Shown here piece by piece: positions 47,571 to 59,254 of a DNA stretch of 64,000 nucleotides. The stretch is from positions 66,665 through 130,664 of the forward strand of contig JADKIZ010000015.1 in NCBI GenBank assembly GCA_016722445.1, written 5' to 3'. Both the position numbers and the translations under genes were made by a program. The stretch's first letter is position 1. Every line of letters begins with the position of its first letter. This DNA comes from Flavobacteriales bacterium (GTDB taxonomy: Bacteria > Bacteroidota > Bacteroidia > Flavobacteriales_D > Sanyastnellaceae). The notes beneath the pieces were generated by a model. That model saw nothing but the letters and a program-made list of their open reading frames with translations, was not told where the DNA came from and searched no databases.

Positions 47571-48697
47571 ATGATGCAACATTCCCCCTCTCACAAAGCC
47601 GTCAGCAATTGGTTGCTCTTTGGTGTGTTTATGTTAATAGTACAAATCCTGTTAGGTGGTATTACCCGATTAACTGGTTCTGGTTTGTCGATTACCGAAT
47701 GGGATGTGGTAACCGGCAGTTTGCCACCCCTCAATCAAACAGCTTGGTTACAGGAATTTGATAAATATAAAGCCACTCCGCAGTTTAAATTACTCAACAC
47801 CGATTTTACTTTAAGCAATTTTAAATTCATCTTTTTCTGGGAATGGTTTCATCGCTTATGGGCAAGGGTGATGGGAATGGTCTTTGCTGTTGGCTTTATC
47901 TATTTCATGGTTCGTGGTGCCTTTAAAAAGAAATGGTGAAGCCATTGGTGATTTTATTCTTGCTGGGTGCTTTACAAGGAGCAGTTGGCTGGATCATGGT
48001 AGCGAGTGGATTAGTTGGTGATGCCGTGTATGTAAAGCCAACTCGTTTAGCCTTACACTTTATTCTTGCGATGGGATTATTATCCTATACATTTTGGTTC
48101 GTGCTTCAACTAAAAGTAAAAAAAGAACAAATTGCTGTTCATCGTTCTGCTTTTAATTTTACACTTGTTATCCTTTTTGTAGTTGTACTTCAACTCCTAT
48201 TTGGTGCTTTAATGGCTGGTCATAAAGCCGCCACCGCTGCTGCTACTTGGCCAACCATCAACAATGAATGGATTCCAACTGCCTTATTTAAAGATTCCCC
48301 TTGGCTGATCAATTTCATTGAAAATAAAATCACGATCCACTTTTTCCATCGTGGTCTTGCATATCTACTCATTATCTTGGTAACAGCCTGGTATTTTTAT
48401 ACCGTCAAAATAAAAGCTTCGGGTTTGTTTCAGGCAACACGTTTTATTCCATTAGCCCTACTCCTATTACAAGCTGTTTTAGGAATTATTGCTGTATTGG
48501 CTTCCATTAAAATTATTCCCAATAAATGGGGTTTATATGAATGGATCGCGCAATTACATCAACTGGCGGGTATGTGTTTATTGCTGAGTTTGGTTTTGGG
48601 CACTTTATCTCATAAGACAAAAATAATTGGCACAATCAATTTACAGAAGCAGCGTTCAAGAAAGAAATCCTTTCTTTTCAGTAACTTCTGCCCATGA
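47571..48697 (+). CDS. ctaA: Haem A synthase COX15/CtaA (one frameshift)
   Basis: About 375 residues, eight hydrophobic helices in two similar halves. LLGGITRLTGSGLSITEWDV is the family signature; EWFHRLWARVMG and IHFFHRGLAYLLI contain conserved haem-ligand His residues, with LHFILAMGLL and IAQLHQLAGMCL giving the others. It oxidises haem O to haem A for cytochrome oxidase. One indel near 47935. Overlaps the next gene by 4 bp as written. Confidence 0.9.
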
Positions 48698-50912
48698 AAA
48701 AATACCTGCAGCTGATATGGTACTCTTTTCCCGTACAATTGATTTTTCTGCATTTCAGAAAATATCAACTGCTATTGCTGTTTTGGTTTTTATTAGGCAG
48801 TGCCGTTAGCGGTGGATTCATGCATCATTTTGGTGCCGACTCCTTGTTTTTATCCCCTGAATATTTGGGATCTGTCAACTTTTTCAGTGCTTTTTTTGTG
48901 GGAATGGCTTTTGGTGGTTTTATGATGAGTTGGAATATTACCACCTTTATCCTTTAGTAATTATTTCAGTTTTCTGGCAACTACTTCCAAGCCATTCTTA
49001 AAATATTGTATCAATAATGCAGGCATTCCAATTTTATTTTTAATCAATTACTTTATTCAACTAATTCGATTTGATCGTTTCAAAGAATTAATGGATACTG
49101 GTGAAATTCTCTGGATCGCAGGCGGATTTGTAGTAGGGCTGGTCTTGTTTATTAGTTTATCCATGTTGTATTTCTATGGTTCGAGAAAGCCATCCTTCGG
49201 AATATGCAACCCATGCTCAGCAATCCGCAAAAATTTATGGCCCAATTTAAACCCGGTGCCGTTGCGCATGATCATGACCCCGTAATACAAGTCCATTATT
49301 TTTCACCAACTTCATTCAAACTAAAAAACAAGAAATGTAAAACATTATAGTAAAGTATTTCTGGATATGGTATTCAAGCGTCATCATTTTTCGGCAGTCA
49401 TGGCTATTCTAATCGCTTTTATATTGCTAATCATCTATGGCTTGTTTTAGATCATAGTTTATTACAACTTCCCGCCGCAGCCAGCATCTTTGTTTTCTTT
49501 GCTATACTCATTGCAGCTTCAGGAGCGCTGGCTTATTGGCTCAATACCCGAGTATTCCAGTAGCATTACTCATCTTAATCGTATTTAATTTCTTGTTTCG
49601 ATTTGAGTACATCGATATCCGTAACAAGGCTTTTGGCTTGAACTATGACGACAAAAGCAAAAGACCTGCTTATTCGCTTGCTTCAATGCTCAAGATTTGT
49701 AGTCCTGCCCAAATGCAGACTGATAGTTTAAAAATGATTGCAATCCTCAACAAATGGAAGGCAAAACAAGCAGCGGATAAACCTATACTTTATATCCTCA
49801 ATGTAAGTGGGGGTGGTAATCGTTCTGCTACATTCACCGTTAATGTGATGAGTAAACTCGATAGTTTATTAGGCGGTGAGCTGATGAAAAAAACATTTCT
49901 GTTTTCGGGAGCATCGGGTGGTATGCTTGGTGCTACCTATTATCGAGAATTATATCGACAACAATTAAAAGGGAAAAAAGTAGATCGTTCCAATGTAATC
50001 ATGGCAGACAATATTGCCAAGGATTTACTCAACCCTGTATTCTCCGCTTATGTAACTCGAGACTTAGTAGCACCAGCACAAAAATTTTCAGTTGGACCTT
50101 ACCGCTATGTAAAAGATCGGGCATTTGCCTTTGAACAACAGTTCAATGCCAACACTGGCAGTTTTTTATCTGATCGCTTAATCGATTACCAAGCAGAAGA
50201 AACCAATGCTATAATTCCCATTGGATTATTTGCTTCTACGGTTTCACAGGATGGTAGAAAATTGATGATTTGCACCCAACCCATTCGTTTTTTAATGCGC
50301 CCGCAGATAGATAGCGCTACAGGTATATTAGCCGATCCTGATGCGATTGATTATGCCGCTTTTTTCAATGAGTTGAATCCTTATAATCTTCGAATCTTGA
50401 CTGCATTAAGAATGAATGCAACATTTCCATATGTATTACCCAATGTATGGTTACCTACAAGACCCATTGTAGACGTAATGGATGCAGGTTTAAGAGACAA
50501 TTACGGACAAGAAATTACGCTTCGTTTTTTACATGTATTCAGCGATTGGATCAAAACCAATACGGCTGGTGTCGCTTTTATTCAAATTAGAGATCGCAAA
50601 AAAGGTGAATGGAATGAAGATCTTACAGAGCCGAGCATCGGTGATATCTTATATAAACCCGTCACCACCCTTCAATACAATTTTTATAAAGTACAGGATT
50701 ATATGCAGGAAAGTATGATCAGTTATAGTGTGCGCAATATTCCACTTCACCGATTTACTTTTATTTATCAACCCACGGAGAATAAGAAAGGAGCTGCTTT
50801 AAATTTTCATTTAACCACAAGGGAGAAAAAAGATATTGCGAAAGCAGTTGAAGAAGAAAACAACCAAGCCGTTTTCAAACAATTACTGCAGTTTCAGCAG
50901 TCGACACATTAA
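48694..50912 (+). CDS. Membrane-bound patatin-like phospholipase (frameshifts)
   Basis: About 740 residues. The first ~280 are several TM helices (LLLLFWFLLGSAVSGGFM, FFSAFFVGMAFGGFMMSW), read in three frames, with breaks near 48950, 49200 and 49450-49530. The C-terminal patatin domain has ILNVSGGGNRSA (oxyanion glycines), the nucleophile elbow LFSGASGGMLGA (GxSxG) and VMDAGLRDNYG (Asp of the Ser-Asp dyad). It should hydrolyse membrane lipids. Typical of large Bacteroidota patatins; substrate unknown. Confidence 0.82.
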
Positions 50913-51793
50913 GGCATTAATAATTGATACGCTGCAGGAACAACTTTTATCTGAAACACCGATGCAGTTGCTTTTCCATCACCATCAATGTGAAAAGGTG
51001 CTTTCTGTGGATTCTGAATCTCTAAATCTGTTGTTTGGAAATAAGTAATTCCTCGACTTTTCTTGAGGTCTGTTGTAAACGTTCCAAAACGTATATGCCA
51101 GAGTATTTTATTAAAACCGTGAAAAGATTTTTTTTCTCCACTGCAACAATATCAAGTAAGCCATCTTGTATACTGGCTTTAGGCGCAATGGTAAAATGAT
51201 TGCCGAATTGATTGCTATTCGCGATACTGATAAAATATGCATCTACCTGAAGATCCCTTTCTTTGGATTTCAATACAAATGGATAGGTTTTAATTCCCGT
51301 TAAATTTTCATAGTGAGCTGTGCATATTTCCAAAAACCACGTTTGGTTTGTCCATCGAAATCATGCGCCACCTGCGCATCAAAACCAATACCACTCAGCA
51401 TGCAGGAAAACTGATCATTGATTAAAAAGCCATCGATTGGTTGCGCATTTCCTTTGAGGATGATTTCAAAATGCTTGATGGGGTTCGGTTGAAATCCCTG
51501 CTGCTAATGCCAATCCATTACCCGAACCTCTTGAATAATCCCAAACCGAATGGGCATTTCTCTCAAGGCTGCGGTTACTGCACTGATGGTACCATCGCCA
51601 CCAGCAATGATCAGATCCGTGATTTGTTCAGCGATGAGTTTTTCTTTCAATAACGCATAATTCGAATCAGCACGAGTCGGTTCAATGGCATACTGCAAAC
51701 CTGCTGCATCCGCTTTTTGCTGGATCAGTTCTGATAAAGGTTGTCCTTTACGGGCACCTGCACGTGGGTTGAGTAAAAAAAGCGACGCTGCAT
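50909..51793 (-). CDS. Diacylglycerol kinase-family lipid kinase (frameshifts)
   Basis: About 295 residues. FLLNPRAGARKG and LIIAGGDGTISAV (GGDGT nucleotide motif) define the DAGK catalytic domain. After breaks near 51515 and 51330 come GIGFDAQVAHDFDGQTKRG and FHIDGDGKATAS. It phosphorylates diacylglycerol or a related lipid, or a sphingoid base, which these bacteria contain. The ATG at 51793 lies in the loop of a terminator hairpin, and one T of the following T-run appears missing. Its stop overlaps the stop of the convergent patatin gene. Confidence 0.8.
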
Positions 51794-51801
51794 AGCGTCG
51801 C
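51775..51801 (-). terminator. Terminator of the upstream hypothetical gene
   Basis: On the minus strand, GCGACGCT and AGCGTCGC form an 8-bp stem around ATGC, followed by seven T. The lipid kinase start codon lies in the loop. Confidence 0.65.
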
Positions 51802-51838
51802 AAAACTAATTGTGATTCTTTAAATAATCGTAAAGATT

Positions 51839-52275
51839 TTATCGCACTGGATATAAAATATCCCGGTTATAGGCCCAAACAGCATTTTGCAGATGCTGAT
51901 GTGCAATCCTTTAAAGATAGAACCAACAGCGCTGATCACACTCCCGCTTATAATGACCGTTAATCCGGTTGAACGGTTTTTATTTTCTATGATCAAACCA
52001 GTAATTGATGTTGCCAAACCAATTAAAGGTAGAATAACTCCCATCTGGTTGTTTTTCTTATAGCGTTGATAATACAAAGTAGCTTCTGGGGAAATAGTCA
52101 TCAGTTGTCTTGTTGTTGACTGACTTATTCGATAACCATCAACAAAAACACCATTTCCAATACGCATGGTTTTGGTGGTATAAGCACGGCGCATTGAATC
52201 AATATTCGTTTGCGCTGTAACAGCTGTAGCCATCAGCAAAACAAGTACGATAGGTATTAATTTCATATTGTTCAT
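51839..52275 (-). CDS. Secreted/membrane hypothetical protein (frameshift)
   Basis: About 145 residues with a signal peptide (MKLIPIVLVLLMATAVTAQ, from the second Met). The middle has GVFVDGYRISQS and two hydrophobic stretches (GVILPLIGLATSITGLII, TVIISGSVISAVGSIF). In the correct late frame it ends LQNAVWAYNRDILYPVR, a tail seen in Bacteroidota envelope proteins of unknown function. Indel near 51905. Confidence 0.55.
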
Positions 52276-52305
52276 TTTGTAATGATAAAGATAAGCTGCA
52301 AGCCA

Positions 52306-53349
52306 TTACCATTTGATCAATGCACTCGCCCAGGTAAATCCACTGCCAAATGCTGCCAAGCAAACCAAATCGCCTTCTTTGATTTTTCCTTGCTGCCATG
52401 CTTCGCATAAAGCGATTGGTACAGATGCGGCTGTGGTATTTCCGTATTTCTGAATATATTATACACTTGATCATCACGCAGTTTTAATTTTTGCTGTACA
52501 AACTGAGCAATGCGCAAATTGGCTTGATGCGGAATCAAAATTAAGATCAGCTGCTTGATAGTTATTGGCATTGAGCGATTCCAAAATCACTTCCGGAAAT
52601 TTCACAATCGCGGTTTTAAATACGGCTGGACCATCCATATTGGGAAAGTTCTGTGCATTGTCGATCATTGCATGACTCATAAACATATCGCCTCTTTCGG
52701 CTTCATTGAAACTGGCCAAATTTTCTTTCCAATGATTGGCATGAGTTCCCGGATTGTACATGGCTAATATTTCAGCATCTGCTCCATCGCTATGTAGATG
52801 TGTACTAAGTATACCACGACCTTCTTCTTCAGTGGCTTGTAATACAACGGCACCTGCACCATCCCCGAAAATGACACTGATATTTCTGCCTCTTGTTGTA
52901 AAGTCTAACCCAAAAGAATGTTTCTCTGCCCCTACCACCAATACATTCTTATACATACCACTGCTAATAAACTGATCGGCAACAGACAATGCATACACAA
53001 ATCCGCTACATTGATTACGAATATCCAATGCACCTACTTGTTTCATTTTCATGGCTCTTTGTAAAAGCACACCACAACCAGGGAAATAATAATCAGGACT
53101 TAGGGTTGCGAATACAATAAAATCAATGTCTTGTGCTGTGATACCAGCCCTTTCAATGGCCATCGTTGCTGCTTCCACACCCATGGTAGTCGTGGTTTCA
53201 TCAGTACGATGCGCATATCTTCTTTCTTGAATACCTGTTCGCTCTTGGATCCATTCATCAGTGGTATCCATCAGTTTTGTGAGATCATGATTGGTGACTA
53301 CGTTCGAGGGAACATACATACCGATACCGGCAATTTTACTTCGTTTCAT
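52306..53349 (-). CDS. fabH: 3-oxoacyl-ACP synthase III (frameshifts)
   Basis: About 350 residues. Start KRSKIAGIGMYVPSNVVTN, DTTDEWIQERTGIQERRY, active-site Cys in IRNQCSGFVYAL, GDGAGAVVL, His in LIPHQANLRI and Asn in YGNTTAASVP complete the Cys-His-Asn triad of KAS III. It starts fatty-acid chains by condensing acyl-CoA with malonyl-ACP. Indels near 52545, 52460 and 52325-52450. A branched-chain starter is likely for this phylum. Confidence 0.9.
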
Positions 53350-53534
53350 CCGTTTGGTTTTTAATGGTATACTTGCCGGATGTTACTTCACTTGTAAAAA
53401 AACTGCATTGTCTACATTCATAGAATGAAAGACTACAAGCTTCGTTTCATATGGCAATCGTTTGGTATAGCCAAGGTAGGAAATAGAACGGAATTGCAAC
53501 TGTTTCAACCCGAACGAATTCACCCAACAATAAA

Positions 53535-53556
53535 AAAGGAAGCTTTCGCTTCCTTT
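53535..53556. terminator. Bidirectional terminator
   Basis: AAGGAAGC-TTTC-GCTTCCTT with A-run on the left and T-run on the right. It lies 20 bp past the korB stop. Confidence 0.7.
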
Positions 53557-53576
53557 TACTTTATGTAATGACTACA

Positions 53577-54597
53577 TTATTTGATTTCCCATACTTCATT
53601 TCCTCTGAGTAACTTATCGAGATTACCCTTGCCTTTGGTAGCAATGATTTCTTCGATCTGCAACTTCATAGAATCTTCGTAGCAGGCTCTTTCTGTTTCA
53701 TAAACACACCAAATGGTCTTGGTAAGTGCATGTCTTTACGTGGATCGTCAAACATTCTTACTAAGATCTGTGCCTTATAGAAATCTTTTTCATCATGAAT
53801 CCAAAGATCATCTTTACTATGACCTTCTTCCAAGTTCACAACAACGGGTTTAAATCCATCTAATTTAATACCCTTGTTTTTGGCTGCACCAAATACCAAT
53901 GGTTCACCCTGTGTTAAGAACAAGGTTTCTTCAGGTTTGGTTCCCTTCTCGGTGAAAATTTCATAAGCACCATCATTAAAGATGTTACAGTTCTGATAGA
54001 TTTCGAGGAAGGATGCGCCTTTATGTTTTTGACTACGGAGCAATGACTCTTGTAAATGTTTAGGATCACGATCCATACTGCGTGCAATAAATGTTGCATC
54101 TGCACCCATGGCCAATGCCAATGGATTGAATGGATGATCGATACTTCCAAAGGTGAACTCTTGGTTACTTTCTTTCTTCTGATGTAGGTGAGTATTGTCC
54201 TTTGGTTAAACCATAAATCTGGTTATTGAACAATAATACATTCACATCAAAATTTCTCGGAGTAAGTGAATGGTATGGTTACCACCAATACTTAAACTAT
54301 CACCATCACCGTTACAATCAAACACTTAAATCGGGACGAGAAGCTTTCAACCACTTGCAATTGCTGTTGCGACCATGAATTGAATGCATACCATAGGTAT
54401 TCATGTAATAAGGGAAACATAATACAGCCAATACCACTTACAATCACAATATTTTCTTTTGGAATGCCCAGTGTAGGCATGATCTTTTGAACCTGCGCTA
54501 AAATGGAATAATCACCACAACCGGGGCACCAGCGCACTTCCTGGTCGGTTGCAAAATCTTTGGGGGTTAGGACGGGTGCTGTAGTTATTTCAGACAT
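53577..54597 (-). CDS. korB: 2-oxoacid:ferredoxin oxidoreductase, beta subunit (frameshifts)
   Basis: About 340 residues. VRWCPGCGDYSILAQVQK, VSGIGCSSRFPYYM-type sequence, IVTGDGDSLSIGGNH (thiamine-diphosphate Mg motif) and LLFNNQIYGLTKGQ are hallmarks of KorB. It decarboxylates 2-oxoglutarate (or another 2-oxoacid) to an acyl-CoA and reduced ferredoxin, together with an alpha subunit. No korA is adjacent in this window. Indels near 53680, 54175, 54260 and 54400. Confidence 0.88.
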
Positions 54598-54612
54598 AAG
54601 ATTATATTAGAA

Positions 54613-54620
54613 CAAATTTA
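54613..54620 (-). promoter_or_regulatory. -7 box of korB
   Basis: On the minus strand TAAATTTG, 15 bp before the korB ATG. It shows korB has its own promoter rather than being co-transcribed with an alpha gene. Confidence 0.5.
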
Positions 54621-54651
54621 AGCCAAAAATCAACTGGAAACGGGGCAAATT

Positions 54652-55006
54652 TTACTGTTCTTGACCAGAATTGGTCAATTCTTCCCAGTATTCGGCCGCT
54701 CTTCGGGTGTGAGGGATCACGATGGTGCCTCCAACGATATTGGCTACGGCAAAAATCTCATACATCTGCTCGGTACTGATGCCCAATTCATGGCTTTTAC
54801 CCAGATGATATTTGATGCAATCGTCGCAACGAAGCACCATGCTCGCCACCAAACCCAACATTTCCTTGGTTTTGGTATCTAAAGCGCCTTCGGCATAAGT
54901 ATTGGTATCGAGGTTCCAGAGACGTTTGATGACCAGATTATCCTTTCAGAATCACTTCATTCATCCGCGTACGGTATTCATTAAATTCTTTTACAAGATT
55001 GCTCAT
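54652..55006 (-). CDS. Carboxymuconolactone decarboxylase/AhpD-like protein (one frameshift)
   Basis: About 118 residues. MLGLVASMVLRCDDCIKYHLGKS carries the CxxC plus His of the AhpD-like fold. EIFAVANIVGGTIVIPH follows. Members act as peroxidase-linked disulfide reductases or small decarboxylases. One indel near 54940 in the N-terminal MSNLVKEFNEYRTRMNEV part. It starts 14 bp after a TATCTTTG box. Confidence 0.78.
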
Positions 55007-55019
55007 ATTGATTTTTTGG

Positions 55020-55027
55020 CAAAGATA
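55020..55027 (-). promoter_or_regulatory. -7 box of AhpD-like gene
   Basis: On the minus strand TATCTTTG, a perfect TAnnTTTG box, 13 bp before the ATG at 55006. Confidence 0.5.
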
Positions 55028-55051
55028 TTTTGTTTCGCTTGCCCAAATTCA

Positions 55052-55079
55052 GGGAGAAAGCCATCTCTTGCGAGATGGC
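55052..55079 (-). terminator. Terminator of RRM gene
   Basis: AGCCATCTC and GAGATGGCT form a 9-bp stem with loop TTGC; on the minus strand TTTCTCCC follows. It lies 20 bp beyond the stop of the RRM gene. Confidence 0.6.
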
Positions 55080-55099
55080 TCAAATTTTGCTTAACCAGA

Positions 55100-55416
55100 T
55101 TAGTAACGGTTGTTGCTGTAACCACCTTTGTTACCACCAAAAGATGGACGACGGTCACCACCACCTGTGCGTTCTTCACGGGTTTAGCTTCAGTTACTTT
55201 GATAGCACGGCCTTCAACCATACCACCATCTAATTCGCCGATTGCTGTTTTAGCAGCAGCATCGTCACTCATTTCAACAAATCCAAAACCACGGCTCTTA
55301 CCGGTGAATTTGTCGTTAATTACTTTAGCGCTAGATACTTCACCATAGCTCTCAAAAAATCCTCTTAAGTCATCGTCATTAACGTTGAAGCTTAAGTTTG
55401 AAACATAAATGTTCAT
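55100..55416 (-). CDS. RNA-recognition-motif (RRM) protein (frameshift)
   Basis: About 106 residues. RNP2-like NIYVSNLSF at the start, RNP1 KSRGFGFVEM at about residues 40-49, then AIGELDGGMVEGRAIKV. After an indel near 55180 the tail is Gly/Arg-rich and ends GGNKGGYSNNRY. This is the short bacterial glycine-rich RRM type known from cyanobacteria and Bacteroidota, single-stranded RNA binding and often cold-induced. A long leader of over 100 nt upstream may hold thermoregulatory structure. Confidence 0.87.
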
Positions 55417-55622
55417 GTTTGTTAATATTAAACAATTGATAAAAATCTGAGAAAATACGAGGCGTAAAAGACTGACTAACTATTAGCAGATTGTGCGTAG
55501 CAGATAAGACGATTCACTTACATAACACTGTATAACTCAAAATAACCCCGCAAAGATAGGGTATTCAGCGAAAGCGCCCGAAAAACCTGAAAGCACAGAG
55601 CAGTAGGCTGCAAGTCAGCACA

Positions 55623-57255
55623 TTAGGCCATCATTGCTGCACCATACATTTCTTGTTGTAATTGATGTACTCTTTCATCTTCGAGATATTCATCAAAGCT
55701 GATTAAGCGATCAATAATACCTGTTGGTGTTAACTCAATGATACGATTGGCCGTTGTATGCATGAATGTATGATCATGTGAGGTTAATAATACCACCCCT
55801 TTGTATTCAATACATTGTTCGTTGAAACTTTGAATGCTTCAGATCAAGATGGTTAGTTGGTTGATCCAAAATAATACAGTTGGGATTCTGCATCATCATG
55901 ACTAATCATACAACGTACTTTTTCACCACCACTGAGTACGTTTGTTTTTTCATGATATCATCACCACTAAACAACATCTTACCTAAGAACCCACGTAAGA
56001 ATGGCTCATCGGCATCTGTTACATGACTTGGTACAAATTCTCTCAACCATTCCATCAAAGATTTTCCTTCTTTGAAGAATTCATTATTCTCTACTGGTAA
56101 AAAGGCCTTGGTGATGGTTGTACCCCACTCATAACTACCATGATCAGGGATTTCTTCTGCGTTGATGATATTGAAGAAATGGGTTACCGCTAATGGATCC
56201 TTGCTTACAAAAGCAATTTTATCATTTCGGTTAACCGTAAAATTCACTTTATCAAATAACACACGACCATCAACTGATTTCTTCAAATTCTCAACATGCA
56301 AAATTTGATTCCCTACTTCACGCAATGGTTGAAAAATAATACCTGGATATTTTCTGTTAGAAGGTTCAATTTCTTCTAACGTTAATTTTTCCAATGCTTT
56401 CTTTCTAGAAGTTGCTTGTTACTCTTAGAGGCATTGGCCGAGAAACGCAATGAAGTCCATCAAAGCCTGACGCTTTTCTTCTGTTTTCTTATTCTTATCG
56501 CCTAGCTGTTTCGACATCAGCTGACTACTTTCGTACCAGAAGGTATAGTTACCGGTAAAGATTTTGATTTTAGAACGATCCACGTCAGCCACATGGGTAC
56601 AAACTGAATCCAAGAAGTGACGATCATGGCTCACAACCAATACAATATTTTCGTAATCGGCTAAGAAATTCTCTAACCAGCCGATGGTTTCAATATCCAA
56701 TCCGTTGGTCGGTTCATCCAATAATAAGATATCCGGATTACCGAATAAGGCTTGCGCCAATAACACCCTTACTTTCAAGTTACTAGGGATATCTTTCATC
56801 AAACTCTGGAGATATTCTTCTTTAATGCCCAGTCCACTCAAGAAACTAGCCGCATCGCTTTCAGAAGTATATCCACCCATTTCGCCATACTCCGCTTCCA
56901 AGTGACCAGCACGCATGCCATCTTCTTCACTGAAATCGGGCTTCATGTAAATGGCATCCTTTTCCTGCATCACTTCCCACATTTTTTTGTGGCCCATGAG
57001 CACTGTATTGATAACCGTTTGATCATCAAACTCAAAATGGTTCTGTTTCAGTACCGCCATGCGCTCGCCGGGGGTAATTTCAACGGTTCCTTTATTGGGT
57101 TCAATTTCACCACTCAGGATCTTCAAAAATGTACTTTTTCCTGCTCCGTTGGCACCAATTACACCATAACAATTGCCCTTGGTGAAATTGATATTCACTT
57201 CATCAAATAATCTCTTTTGCCATAAGAGAGGGTGGATATTCCTTGCACTGATCAT
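55623..57255 (-). CDS. ABC-F family ATPase (frameshifts)
   Basis: About 543 residues, two ABC domains, no TM helices. Domain 1: GVIGANGAGKSTFLKILSG (Walker A), LLLDEPTNGLD (Walker B), VVSHDRHFLD. Then a charged linker and domain 2 with HVENLKKSVDGRVLFD, a Walker A region that is degenerate (KIAFVSKDPLAVTHFF) and, through the frame breaks near 55900-55940, a signature, a Walker B-like IILDQPTNHLDL and LLTSHDHTFMH. ABC-F proteins bind the ribosomal E site and relieve stalling. The lost glycine-rich loop in domain 2 and Gln in place of the catalytic Glu are notable. Confidence 0.82.
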
Positions 57256-57440
57256 AAAAAGCTTACTGTTTAGGGCGTCGGCCTTCGTAAGGCTCAGACA
57301 CCGTGTCCGAAAATTTGAAGCCGCGAAGGTACGGAAATTCAGGCAGGGAAAGGGTTTGACTCATGAGCAAGTTTTGACTACTTAGAATGGGGATTCTAAT
57401 TATGACAGATCAAAAAGACAATGCCTGTTAGATATGCGTT

Positions 57441-59188
57441 TTGCTTGACAATCTGTCTGACGAACTAGTGAGCAATGCGGTGGATGCCACCCAAAAAATC
57501 AAAACACTTTCGTCCATTGGTGAAGCCAAGGGTGAACTGGGCGATTTGAAAGTAACGGTGAAGCTCGACACAGCAGCCGGAACAATTACTATTTCTGACA
57601 ATGGCGCAGGTATGACGGCCGAAGAAGTAGAAAAATACATCAACCAGATTGCTTTTCAGGTGCCGAAGAATTTGTACAGAAATACAAGGGACAAAATGAA
57701 AATGCCATCATCGGCAAATTTGGTTTGGGCTTCTACTCTTCCTTTATGGTGAGTAAGAAAGTAGAAATTTTTACCAAAAGTTTTAAAGAAGGATCAGCCG
57801 TAAGATGGGAATGCGATGGTAGTCCAGAATACCAACTCGAAGAAACTACGCAAAAAACGGAAAGAGGAACCGACATCATTTTACATGTTGATGATGAGAG
57901 CAAAGAATTTTTAGAAGAAGAACGTTTAAAAGGAATCCTGAAACGATTCTGTAAATTTCTTCCCGTTCCTATTTTCTTTGAAGAAGAACAAATCAATAAT
58001 ACCCATCCGCTTTGGGTGCGTAAACCTTCTGAGTTAACTACCGAAGATTATCAGAACTTTTATAAAGAACTCTATCCTTATAGTGAGCCGCCGATTTTCT
58101 GGATTCACTTGAATGTGGATTATCCATTTAATCTACAGGTATTTTATATTTCCCGAAAATCAAACAGAGTTATGAAATTCAGAAAGATAAAATCCAACTG
58201 TATTGCAACCAGGTATTTGTTACTGATGAAGTAAAAGATATTGTTCCGAATTCTTGATGCTCTTACACGGGGTGATTGATAGTCCGGATATTCCTTTGAA
58301 TGTGAGTCGAGTTATTTACAAGGCGATCCCAATGTAAGAAAGATCAATGCACATATCACCAAGAAAGTAGCAGATAAACTGGAAGAGATTTTCAAAAACG
58401 ACCGTAAAGAGTTTGAAGAAAAATGGGAAAGTCTTGGATTGTTTGTGAAATACGGTATGATGACCGACGATAAGTTTCTCGACAAAGCCGGTAAGTTCCA
58501 TATCATGAAGACGGTGAGCGCCGACAAGTATTATACATTGGAAGAATTCCGCACTGAAAACGAAGTGCTCCAGAAAAATAAAGAGGGCAAATTGGTATTA
58601 TTATATGCCACACAACCCGAACAACAGCATACCTATATTGCTGCTGCAGAAGACAAAAGATATAAAGTATTGCAATTTGATACCATGGTGGATGCTGCTT
58701 TTATCAGTCATATGGAAATGAAATGGGAAAACGTACAGTTTAAACGGGTGGATGCTGATATAGCCGACAACTTGATTGATAAACAAGACGAAATCAAGAG
58801 CATTTTAACAGAAGAAGAAGCGAAGCAATTAAAAGAACTGTTTACACTTCCTGTTACAGATATACAATTACAGGTGGAAGTAAAAGGATTGAGTGTAGAT
58901 GCACCACCCGTGATTGCTACCCGTCCTGAAATGATGCGTAGAATGAAAGAGATGTCGCAGATGGGTGGACCAATGGGCAGTTTTTATGCTTCCATGCCCG
59001 ATGAAGTTGAATTAACCGTGAATGGTAATCATCCTGTTTATAAAAAAATTCTAGCCAATCAAGCAACAGGAAAAGTATTGGTGCATAATCTGGCTGATCT
59101 TGCTTTGTTAACGCAAGGCATGCTCAAAGGAAAACAATTGACAGATTTTATCAACCGCAGTGTTTCATTGATGGAACAAGATGCTTAA
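57441..59188 (+). CDS. htpG: Hsp90 chaperone HtpG, 5' end missing (frameshifts)
   Basis: About 580 residues remain. LVSNAVDATQKIKTL, SDNGAGMTAEEVEKYIN and IIGKFGLGFYSSFMV give the GHKL ATP site. Middle-domain PLWVRKPSELTTEDYQNFYKELY and C-terminal MGGPMGSFYASMPDEVELTVN follow. The normal first ~30 residues (through the FLYSDHEIFLRE segment) are absent; upstream sequence has no matching frame, so the start given is nominal. Indels near 57655, 58135, 58250 and 58310. Promotes folding of client proteins. The missing end is either an assembly error or a real truncation. Confidence 0.85.
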
Positions 59189-59203
59189 TGAAATCGTAGA
59201 TGC

Positions 59204-59237
59204 AAAAAAAGGGGCTGTCTTCGACAGCCCCTTTTTT
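59204..59237. terminator. Strong bidirectional terminator
   Basis: GGGGCTGTC-TTC-GACAGCCCC with A7 before and T6 after. It separates convergent htpG and the DUF1080 gene. Confidence 0.85.
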
Positions 59238-59254
59238 AATTGATCAAGTATCGT

